Below, piece by piece: positions 57,188 through 64,000 of a stretch of 64,000 bases of DNA. The first letter of the stretch is position 1; every line of letters begins with the position of its first letter. The position numbers and the translations under genes were made by a program. The notes below the pieces were generated by a model. The model was not told where the DNA came from. It ran no database searches and worked only from the letters and a program-made list of their open reading frames with translations. The stretch lies in the NCBI GenBank assembly GCA_937877545.1, contig CALFJE010000063.1, forward strand, positions 1-64,000. Reading direction: 5' to 3'. The DNA comes from an uncultured Selenomonadales bacterium. GTDB lineage: Bacteria; Bacillota; Negativicutes; Selenomonadales; Selenomonadaceae.

Positions 57188-57727
57188 TCACTCCTTAGCC
57201 AACTGAACGCCGACGAGTTTGGCAAGCTCCTCGGCGGTTAAAATCACGCGTGCTATCGACCAACGCATTGGCGACCGTCCGACCTCGCGGTAGAGGAATT
57301 CGACGGGGAAATCTACCATGTGCGCCGCCGCCTCTTCCAACGAGAGACCTTTACGCGCCGTCAAGGTGACTTTCGCCACGAGGTTGACGCTCTGCTGATG
57401 TTCCAAGACCAACGCCTCAAAATAATCGTCTTCGCGAGGGACGCCCTCCTTTTCCGCCTTGCCGCGCACGTTAAAGCCGTCGTACTGTTCAAACGGCAAC
57501 AGCGGATGGCAAATCGCGTCCACTATCATTGCCGACTGCGTGCCCTCGTTGCGGAATTCTATCGTCGTTGAGAGCGTCACGGATTTATCGTCGCGAGCCT
57601 CCACCTTAAACGGCGTGCGGGCGTTGAGCTTCGGGACGACCTTTTCCTGCCGCCCGCGCAGATAAAGCCACAAAACCAACACGACCGCTAAGCCCGCGAC
57701 CAATAATCCTTCCAATATTGTTACCAA
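57188..57727 (-). CDS. membrane-anchored protein of unknown function
   Basis: A 179-residue protein with one N-terminal helix (GLLVAGLAVVLVLWLYL) and a beta-rich domain (FKVEARDDKSVTLSTTIEFRNEG, AKVTLTARKGLSLEEAAAHM) that may be immunoglobulin-like. I do not recognise the family. Start is TTG at 57727; GAGGAG lies ten bases upstream. First gene of a three-gene unit with its own promoter. Confidence 0.7.
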   Translation of the reverse strand: MVTILEGLLVAGLAVVLVLWLYLRGRQEKVVPKLNARTPFKVEARDDKSVTLSTTIEFRNEGTQSAMIVDAICHPLLPFEQYDGFNVRGKAEKEGVPREDDYFEALVLEHQQSVNLVAKVTLTARKGLSLEEAAAHMVDFPVEFLYREVGRSPMRWSIARVILTAEELAKLVGVQLAKE

Positions 57728-57763
57728 ATTTTTTCAACTCCTCAATGTTGATTCAATCGCAGA

Positions 57764-57792
57764 ATTGTACACGAAAACCTTTGGCAAGTCAA
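57764..57792 (-). promoter_or_regulatory. promoter of the anchored-protein/CofE-like/GH84 unit
   Basis: Minus strand TTGACT (57787-57792), 17 bases, TACAAT (57764-57769). Confidence 0.75.
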
Positions 57793-57803
57793 AAGCTTTC
57801 GGC

Positions 57804-57832
57804 TTGACGCCGCGCAGGTTTGCGCATAAAAT
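57804..57832 (+). promoter_or_regulatory. promoter of the O-acetyltransferase gene
   Basis: TTGACG (57804-57809), 17 bases, TAAAAT (57827-57832), 28 bases before the start. Confidence 0.75.
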
Positions 57833-57860
57833 AATTTTTACTATGGAAAGGAGCCTCGTC

Positions 57861-58427
57861 ATGACAGAACTTGAAAAACTCCGCGCAGGTTTGGAATTCG
57901 ACTTCACCGACCCCGAAGTCGACGCGCTAAAGCTTAACGCCGTGAAACTCTGCCAAAAGCTCAACGCGACCGACGTTACCGACTACGCGACGCGTGAAAA
58001 GATTATCCGCGAGCTTTTCGGCAGCGCGGGCGTCAATCCCGTCGTGTTGCCCGTCTTCAACTGCGACAACGGCAAGAATATTCACGTCGGCGATAATTTC
58101 CTTGCCAACTACAACGTGACGATTCTCGACATCGTGGACGTTACGATTGGCAACCACGTCATGATTGCGCCGCACACGCTGATAACCACAATCGGACACC
58201 CGCTCAGCCCCGCCAAACGCCGTCGGAATATCGGCGTGACTGCGCCCGTTAAAATCGGCGACGACGTGTGGATTGGCTCGAATGTAACGATTTTGCCCGG
58301 CGTGACGATTGGCAACAACGTCGTGATTGCGGCGGGCGCGGTCGTTACTCGTGACGTGCCCGATAACTCGTTGTTCGGCGGCGTTCCTGCTCGGCTGATT
58401 AAAACTCTCGAAAACGACGCGGAGTAA
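57861..58427 (+). CDS. sugar O-acetyltransferase (maltose/galactoside acetyltransferase family)
   Basis: A 188-residue left-handed beta-helix acetyltransferase (LacA/Maa type). The N-terminal helical part (TELEKLRAGLEFDFTDPEV) is followed by hexapeptide repeats, the catalytic histidine in TTIGHPLSPAKR, DDVWIGSNVTILPGVTIGNN and AAGAVVTRDVPDNSLFGGVPARLI. It acetylates sugars or glycan residues with acetyl-CoA. ATG at 57861 is chosen by AAAGGAG; an upstream ATG at 57843 has no site. The following acyltransferase gene begins 4 bases after its stop. Confidence 0.93.
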   Translation: MTELEKLRAGLEFDFTDPEVDALKLNAVKLCQKLNATDVTDYATREKIIRELFGSAGVNPVVLPVFNCDNGKNIHVGDNFLANYNVTILDIVDVTIGNHVMIAPHTLITTIGHPLSPAKRRRNIGVTAPVKIGDDVWIGSNVTILPGVTIGNNVVIAAGAVVTRDVPDNSLFGGVPARLIKTLENDAE

Positions 58428-58431
58428 CAAA

Positions 58432-59451
58432 TTGGCTAAACGAATCAAATGGATAGACTTTGCACGCGGGCTGGCGTTGGTGTTGATAATGTTTTCGCAC
58501 GCCTCCGCCTCGGAAATGAACGCGTGGCTCAGTTTCTGCGCGTTGCCGGCATTCTTCATAATATCGGGCTTCCTGCTCAACCTCGACAAGTGGGGCAAAT
58601 CGGGGGCATTTTTCCCGTTCGTCGCCAAGCTCGCGAAAAGATTGCTCATGCCGTTTTACGTGGCGGAGTTTTTATTTTACCCGCTGTGGCTGATTGTGAC
58701 CTCGTTGCCGTTGCCGATTTACCCCGTCTTGAATCCGACGCTCTCGGCGGGCGATGCCTTTTGCGGAATTTTCCTCGGCGTCGGCTCAAATCTTCCCTTA
58801 CCGCCGCTGTGGTTCTTGCCGTGTCTTTTCGCGGCGGAAGTGATTTTCCTGGCTCTGTACAAAATCCTCGGCGAACGTCGTAAAATATTCTTCGCGGCGA
58901 TAATCCTCTGCTCGATGCTCGGTATCGCTTTAAGTGAACACGGCGCACTTCCGTTGAACTTGGATCTCGCGCTCGCCTCGCAAATGTTTCTGCTTGCCGG
59001 CAACCTGATTGCCCGCCGTAACCTTGTCGACAGGCTGAACATTTTCGCCTTTATCATTTTGGTCGACGCGATTGCCTTGGCTGTAAGCCTCAATGACCCA
59101 ATCGATATGAACCGGCGGCTGTTCGGGCAATACGTAATTCCGGCTTTCCTCGCGTGCCTCGCCGAAACATTGCTCCTCTTTAAGTTTTCGCAACTCGTGA
59201 CGACGGCGGGCGGGCTCCTTGCCAAGCCGATAATTTTTTGCGGCAAACAGAGCCTGTTCGTCTTGACGGTACACGTCCCGATTATCGTCTTCCTTTACCA
59301 AATGATTCATCTGTTGACGGGGCTGCTTTGGACGGAAATAATCAAGCTCCCCGAAATATTTGTGCCGACCGTTTTGTTTACGCTGTCGCTGTCGCTGTGG
59401 TTGGCTAAACGTTTTGGCAAGCAACCCGTGTTCAAATATTTTTGCGTCTGA
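58432..59451 (+). CDS. membrane acyltransferase (acyltransferase-3/OatA type)
   Basis: A 339-residue polytopic protein with about ten helices. The N-terminal IKWIDFARGLALVLIMFSHAS carries the R/H motif of the acyltransferase-3 family, and FIISGFLLNL is the next conserved piece. Such enzymes move acyl groups across the membrane and attach them to surface glycans. TTG at 58432 with GGAG seven bases upstream. It belongs to an acyl-decoration cluster with its two neighbours. Confidence 0.9.
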   Translation: MAKRIKWIDFARGLALVLIMFSHASASEMNAWLSFCALPAFFIISGFLLNLDKWGKSGAFFPFVAKLAKRLLMPFYVAEFLFYPLWLIVTSLPLPIYPVLNPTLSAGDAFCGIFLGVGSNLPLPPLWFLPCLFAAEVIFLALYKILGERRKIFFAAIILCSMLGIALSEHGALPLNLDLALASQMFLLAGNLIARRNLVDRLNIFAFIILVDAIALAVSLNDPIDMNRRLFGQYVIPAFLACLAETLLLFKFSQLVTTAGGLLAKPIIFCGKQSLFVLTVHVPIIVFLYQMIHLLTGLLWTEIIKLPEIFVPTVLFTLSLSLWLAKRFGKQPVFKYFCV

Positions 59452-59465
59452 TTTGGAGGTTCACG

Positions 59466-60542
59466 GTGGCTCACAGAAAAAAAATCGCGTGGCTGGATAC
59501 GATTCGCGTTTTCGCTTCGTTCGCCATAATAGCGGCGCATTATCTGATGTGCGGCGGCTTCGACGTGTATCCTTGGACGCGCAAAATTTGTTACGACGCG
59601 GCGTCGCTTGGTGTGTTTCTTTTCTTCGCGATAAGCGGTTGGTTGATTCACGGCTCCATTGCACGCGCTCCGAGCCTGTGGCATTTCTATCGTCGCCGTT
59701 TGATTAGAATCGTCGTGCCGTTCGTGGTTGCCTGGCTTTTCTTGGCGGCAATATTCCTGTTGCTCGGCTTATTCGATTCGGACATCGCGGAGCTTTCGCC
59801 GTTTCGGAGCGGAGCGACCTTGCTGACTTATTTCATGTCAATCTTCCCGCTGGACATAAATTTGTTGATATGGTTCAAAGTGCCGATAATCGACTTCACG
59901 GGCGAATGGTTCATGCGCGTGATTTTGCTGATGTATTTAATCGCGCCGCTTTTGGACAGGTGGGCAACACGCTTTCCGCTCCGCACGTTGGCAATTTCAA
60001 TCGCGGTATCGCTTATCGTGTTCGAGGCAACGCAACCGCTTTACGACGCACACAGAATCGCTTACAACTGGTGGCTGTTCATTGTGCGCATCCCCGAATT
60101 TCTGTTCGGCATGACGTTGGCGATTCACAAGGAGCGCGTCTTGCAAATGCGCCGCCCGCTTGAGCTCCTGTCGGCTGTGATACTGGGCGCGTACGTGCTT
60201 TACTTCGTGAATTTCGGTTCGCAAGAAATATTTTTTGCGTGTCACCCGTTGGCGTTTTTCGTGACCTTCCCGACGATTTTCCTTTGCTTTTCGTTCGCCG
60301 AGGGGCTCAATAACCTTTGCCCGAAACCGCTTGCCGCGTTCAATTCGTTCAGCGGCGTATCCTATATGGCAATGTTGCTTCAGCATCAAATAATTTATCT
60401 GTTCGAGCGTAAGTTTGACCTTGCGCAATTCTCCGAGCTTGGCGTGATTTTGGGCTTGATTGCGGTAACGTGGCTGACGGTTTGGCTGAGCCGGCGCGTC
60501 AATAAATTTTCCGACCCCATAGAGCGGGCGATAGCTAATTAA
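59466..60542 (+). CDS. membrane acyltransferase (acyltransferase-3 type)
   Basis: A 358-residue polytopic protein of the same family as the preceding gene: KIAWLDTIRVFASFAIIAAHY (R/H motif), FLFFAISGWLIHGS and RRLIRIVVPFVVAW. Start is GTG at 59466, six bases after GGAGG. Sequence similarity to its neighbour is only family level, so substrates may differ. It lies 14 bases after the upstream stop. Confidence 0.9.
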   Translation: MAHRKKIAWLDTIRVFASFAIIAAHYLMCGGFDVYPWTRKICYDAASLGVFLFFAISGWLIHGSIARAPSLWHFYRRRLIRIVVPFVVAWLFLAAIFLLLGLFDSDIAELSPFRSGATLLTYFMSIFPLDINLLIWFKVPIIDFTGEWFMRVILLMYLIAPLLDRWATRFPLRTLAISIAVSLIVFEATQPLYDAHRIAYNWWLFIVRIPEFLFGMTLAIHKERVLQMRRPLELLSAVILGAYVLYFVNFGSQEIFFACHPLAFFVTFPTIFLCFSFAEGLNNLCPKPLAAFNSFSGVSYMAMLLQHQIIYLFERKFDLAQFSELGVILGLIAVTWLTVWLSRRVNKFSDPIERAIAN

Positions 60543-60559
60543 AAATTGGGAGTGATTGT

Positions 60560-63484
60560 ATGGATTTGAAAATCGGCGCGGAGCTGAACGGCTTCCGCCT
60601 TAAGAGCCTCTCCGAAGTGGCGGAGATTGGCGCGAAGACTTACGAGTTTGAACACGTCAAGACGGGCGCGAAACTTTTCTGCGCGTCGACCGACGACGAC
60701 AATAAGGTTTTCTATATCGGCTTCCGCACGCCGCCCAAAGACGATACCGGCGTGGCGCACATCGTCGAGCATTCGGTACTTTGCGGCTCCAAGAAGTATC
60801 CGCTTAAGGAGCCGTTCGTCGAGTTGGTTAAGGGTTCGCTGAACACTTTCCTTAACGCCATGACCTATCCCGACAAAACCGTTTACCCCGTGGCAAGCCG
60901 CAACGCCAAAGACTTCCGCAACTTGCAGGACGTGTACCTTGACGCCGTGTTTAATCCGCGTATGCTCACCACGCCCGAAATCCTCATGCAGGAGGGCTGG
61001 CACTACGAAGTTGAAAATGCCGACGCGCCCTTGCAATACAGCGGCGTCGTTTACAACGAGATGAAGGGCGCATTGTCTTCGCCTGACGACATTTTAGGCG
61101 ATAAGCTGTTGCGTGCTACGTTCCCACAGAATTGCTACGGCTACCAATCGGGCGGCGACCCCGAAGCCATTCCGAGCCTCACGCAGGAGAATTTTATCGC
61201 CTTCCACCAAAAATTTTATCACCCGTCGAACAGCTACATTTACCTTTACGGCGACGTGGACATTGCCGAGCAGACTGCGTATCTTGACCGAGAATATCTG
61301 AGCAAGTTCGACAGGATTGAGGTTGATTCGGCGATTGAGTTGCACCCCGCCTTTGCCGAAATGAAACGCGTTGACGAAGTTTATCCGATTGGCGAGGAGG
61401 AGTCCGCCGAGGCTAAGACTTTCCTTGCGCTGAACTTGGTTGTCGGCGACGCTTCCGATACACTTACGAATTTGGGCTTGGGCATTTTGAGCCATGCGCT
61501 GTTCAGCAGCCCCGCCGCGCCCGTCCGCAAGGCTCTGATTGATTCGCGCCTGGGCAAGGACGTTGACGTCGGGCTTGAGGACGATTTGCGCCAACCGACC
61601 TTTACGATCACGCTGAGCGGCTCCGAGACTGACCGCGTCGATAAATTTTATTCCCTGCTCAACGCCGAACTCCGCAAGCTCGTCGACGGCGGTATCGATA
61701 AGACACTCCTGCAGGCGTCGATTAACCTAATGGAATTTCGTTTGCGCGAGGCTGACTTCGGACTTGCGCCCAAAGGTTTGATTTACGGCTTGCGGCTGTT
61801 CAAAACGTGGCTTTACGGCGGCGACCCCAATGCTTATCTGCGCTACGAAGACGATTTGGCGGCAGTCAAGCGCGGGCTGAACGAGGGTTGGTTTGAGGGA
61901 TTGGTGCAAAAATATTTCCTCGACAATCCGCACAAAGTCTTGATGACGCTCGCGCCCGATAAAAACTTCGCCAAGGAGCGCGACGCCGCTCAAGCCGCCA
62001 AGCTCGCCGAAGTCAAAGAGCACCTGTCACCCGCGCAGATTGAGGAGATTATCGCCAAGACCGCCGAGCTTAAACGGCGTCAACAAGCCCCCGATTCGCC
62101 CGAAGCCTTAAAGACGATACCAATCCTCAAGCGCGAAGATTTACGCAAAGAGGCGGAGCGTCTCCCGTTGCAGTTCCGCGACCTCGACGGCACGCGGATT
62201 TTCTTCAGCAACGTCGACACGCACGGAATCATTTATCTGACGTTTTACTTCGACGCGCTGAAAGTTCCGCAAGACAAATTGCCGCTCGCCTGCCTGCTGA
62301 CCGAACTGCTCGGCAACATCGACACCAAACGCCACACCTACGAGGAGCTTGCCATACTCACCAATCTGAACGTCGGCGGCTTCGGCGTCAATCTCCGCGC
62401 AGATTCGGAAAAGGGTATGCCCAATTCCTTCGCGCCGCGCTGCAGGATTTACGTCAAGGCTCTCAAGTCCAAGCTCGCCGACATGACCGACATCCTCGCC
62501 GAAATTTTTAACGAAACCGTCTTCACGAACAAGAAACGCCTCCGCGAACTCATCGAACAGGAGCAAATCGGCTTTGAACTTAACCTGCAGAACATGGCTC
62601 CGACGATTATCTCCGCGCAACTCGCCTCGTATCAGACGCGCACGGGTGCTTACAACGCCGCCGGTTATCTGCCTTATAATAAGTTCCTCAAAGATTTGCT
62701 TGCCGACTTCGACGCCCGCTTTGATGATTTGGTCGACGACTTGTACGACGTGCTGGAGCGGCTTGTCAATCGCAACGGGCTGATTGTCAGCGTGACGGCT
62801 CCCGAAGATTTGTATAAGGAATTCCGCCCGCACCTGTCGGAGTTGCTTAAGAGTCTCACGGCGGCGGAGTTCAAGCCCGAACATTACTCCTATCCGCGCA
62901 AGCCGCGCAACGAGGGGCTGTATTCTCAAAGCCGCGTGCAATACGTCGGCAAGGGCGCGAACTTCATCGAGTTGGGGCACGAGTACACCGGCGCACTCAG
63001 CATTTTGGAGACGATTCTGCGCTACGAATACTTTTGGACGAAAATCCGCGTGCAGGGCGGAGCCTACGGAGCCTTTGCCAACTTCAATCGTGCGGGCAAT
63101 TTGTTCTTCGGCTCGTATCGCGACCCCAACCTCGCCAAGACGCTTGAGACTTTAAACGGCACGGCGGACTTCCTTGCCAATTTCGACGTCAGCGACCGCG
63201 AAATGGACAAGTACATAATCGGCACGCTCAGCAAGATTGATAAGCCGTTGACGCCCGCGCTCAAGGGGCAAATCGCCGCCGAATTCAGCTTGAACAATAT
63301 CACCTATGCCGACCGCCAAAAATCTCGCAACGAAATACTCACGGCGCGGCAGGAGGATATTCGCGCCTTAGCGAAATTGGTTGCCGACTGCATGAATCAA
63401 AATTATCTGTGCGTGTTCGGCAACGAGGAAATCCTCAAGGCGAACGCTCAGCTTTTCGGCGAGGTCAGGAACGCTTTGGAATAA
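60560..63484 (+). CDS. M16C insulinase-type metallopeptidase (presequence protease-like)
   Basis: A 974-residue inverzincin peptidase of the PreP/Cym1 group, built from four M16 domains in one chain. The zinc site HxxEH is in AHIVEHSVLCGSKKY (His67, Glu70, His71), with the downstream EMKGALSSPDDILGD part supplying the third ligand region; FVELVKGSLNTFLNAMTYPD is typical. It degrades unstructured peptides in a closed chamber. No signal peptide is seen. ATG at 60560 with GGGAG. It is 17 bases from the acyltransferase gene and 19 from dapA. Confidence 0.95.
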   Translation: MDLKIGAELNGFRLKSLSEVAEIGAKTYEFEHVKTGAKLFCASTDDDNKVFYIGFRTPPKDDTGVAHIVEHSVLCGSKKYPLKEPFVELVKGSLNTFLNAMTYPDKTVYPVASRNAKDFRNLQDVYLDAVFNPRMLTTPEILMQEGWHYEVENADAPLQYSGVVYNEMKGALSSPDDILGDKLLRATFPQNCYGYQSGGDPEAIPSLTQENFIAFHQKFYHPSNSYIYLYGDVDIAEQTAYLDREYLSKFDRIEVDSAIELHPAFAEMKRVDEVYPIGEEESAEAKTFLALNLVVGDASDTLTNLGLGILSHALFSSPAAPVRKALIDSRLGKDVDVGLEDDLRQPTFTITLSGSETDRVDKFYSLLNAELRKLVDGGIDKTLLQASINLMEFRLREADFGLAPKGLIYGLRLFKTWLYGGDPNAYLRYEDDLAAVKRGLNEGWFEGLVQKYFLDNPHKVLMTLAPDKNFAKERDAAQAAKLAEVKEHLSPAQIEEIIAKTAELKRRQQAPDSPEALKTIPILKREDLRKEAERLPLQFRDLDGTRIFFSNVDTHGIIYLTFYFDALKVPQDKLPLACLLTELLGNIDTKRHTYEELAILTNLNVGGFGVNLRADSEKGMPNSFAPRCRIYVKALKSKLADMTDILAEIFNETVFTNKKRLRELIEQEQIGFELNLQNMAPTIISAQLASYQTRTGAYNAAGYLPYNKFLKDLLADFDARFDDLVDDLYDVLERLVNRNGLIVSVTAPEDLYKEFRPHLSELLKSLTAAEFKPEHYSYPRKPRNEGLYSQSRVQYVGKGANFIELGHEYTGALSILETILRYEYFWTKIRVQGGAYGAFANFNRAGNLFFGSYRDPNLAKTLETLNGTADFLANFDVSDREMDKYIIGTLSKIDKPLTPALKGQIAAEFSLNNITYADRQKSRNEILTARQEDIRALAKLVADCMNQNYLCVFGNEEILKANAQLFGEVRNALE

Positions 63485-63503
63485 AATTTTTGGAGGGCTT
63501 TAC

Positions 63504-64000
63504 ATGAAGAAGATACCATTCAAGGGCGCGTGCGTGGCGATAGTAACGCCGTTCGACGCGACGGGCGTAAATTTCGGCGAACTCGGACGCATGATTGACG
63601 ACCAGATTAAGAATCACACTGACGCGATTTGCATAACGGGCACGACGGGCGAGGCGGCTACCATGAACGACGCCGAACACAAAGCCGCGATTAAATTCAC
63701 CGTCGAACACGTGGCGGGGCGCGTTCCCGTCATAGCGGGCACCGGCTCCAACGATACCGCCTACGCCATTGAGCTTTCCCAATATGCGGAAAAAGTCGGC
63801 GTCGATGCCGTGCTCCTCGTCACGCCCTACTACAACAAGTGCACGCAAATCGGTCTTGCCGCGCACTACACCAAAATTGCCGACAGCATTAACACGCCCG
63901 TGATTCTCTACAACGTTCCCGGTCGGACGGGCGTCGACATCAAGCCCGAAACCTACGCCAAACTCAGCAAGCACCCGCGCATTGTCGCCGCCAAGGAGGC
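63504..64000 (+). CDS. dapA: 4-hydroxy-tetrahydrodipicolinate synthase, cut by the window end
   Basis: The first 165 codons of DapA, which condenses pyruvate and aspartate semialdehyde at the start of the lysine/diaminopimelate branch. Visible are GACVAIVTPFDATGV, ITGTTGEAATMND (the pyruvate-binding Thr pair), LLVTPYYNKCTQ and NVPGRTGVD; the Schiff-base lysine is in VAAKEA at the very edge. ATG at 63504 after GGAGG. No leader element is seen before it, so it is probably transcribed with the upstream peptidase. Confidence 0.95.
   Translation, partial: MKKIPFKGACVAIVTPFDATGVNFGELGRMIDDQIKNHTDAICITGTTGEAATMNDAEHKAAIKFTVEHVAGRVPVIAGTGSNDTAYAIELSQYAEKVGVDAVLLVTPYYNKCTQIGLAAHYTKIADSINTPVILYNVPGRTGVDIKPETYAKLSKHPRIVAAKE

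Overview
The window looks like a chromosome segment of a diderm, anaerobic Firmicute of the Negativicutes type (Selenomonas/Veillonella relatives). This is inferred from gene content, not from a marker gene search: a large FtsA-domain protein with a long beta-rich tail, DUF5693, a SpoIID/LytB protein next to queA-tgt-yajC, envelope glycosylation genes beside cell-division genes, and consistent sigma-A type promoters (TTGACA/N17/TATAAT-like) with GGAGG ribosome sites and frequent TTG or GTG starts. No rRNA, tRNA, CRISPR array, prophage or complete insertion sequence was seen.

Layout. 50-14104 (minus) holds three transcription units: fakA-like/prfB/DUF2993/DUF5693; a stress or redox unit (amidohydrolase, ABM-domain protein, DJ-1 family, tautomerase); and glmM/cbiK-like/two glycosyltransferases/zinc-ribbon membrane protein/DUF192. 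14268-21540 (plus) holds an FtsA-domain protein followed by four tandem GT8 glycosyltransferase copies. Two of these are identical over about 1.2 kb and the last is broken. 21509-36850 (minus) holds an Orn/Lys/Arg decarboxylase family gene, a 3D-domain wall protein with a long structured leader resembling the lysine riboswitch, and then a 12-kb run: FAD oxidoreductase, membrane protein, SpoIID, PheC-like protein, queA, a three-gene GHKL-ATPase/unknown/DUF6339 cassette, tgt, yajC, 5-formyl-THF cyclo-ligase and a VanX-type dipeptidase.

36947-42861 (plus) holds tsaE-tsaB-rimI, a GT2 gene whose start region contains a C8 tract that puts it out of frame, an EamA transporter, a double-glycine leader peptide gene, ftsZ and tcdA. 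42901-48392 (mostly minus) holds a TPR protein, a related secreted protein, a CsoR-family regulator, a BrnT toxin with its antitoxin candidate, argH and argG. 48525-55061 (plus) holds a GT-C membrane protein, a membrane-bound MutS-like ATPase, an acetyltransferase, two LicD-family genes and a LUD-domain protein. 55126-57727 (minus) holds a GH84 hydrolase, a CofE-like protein and an anchored protein of unknown function. 57861-64000 (plus) holds a sugar O-acetyltransferase, two membrane acyltransferases, an M16C peptidase and the start of dapA.

The recurring theme is cell-surface construction and variation: precursor supply (GlmM), glycan synthesis and decoration (GT2, GT8, GT-C, LicD, acyltransferases), wall remodelling (3D, SpoIID, VanX type) and division (FtsA type, FtsZ). 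Several sites suggest ongoing variation: gene conversion in the GT8 array, a GT8 relic at 8.9 kb, the C8 tract, and an 82-bp duplication at the rimI/GT2 boundary. The best candidates for an undescribed system are the three-gene GHKL cassette inside the queA-tgt operon and the lysine-riboswitch-like leader next to a basic amino acid decarboxylase gene.
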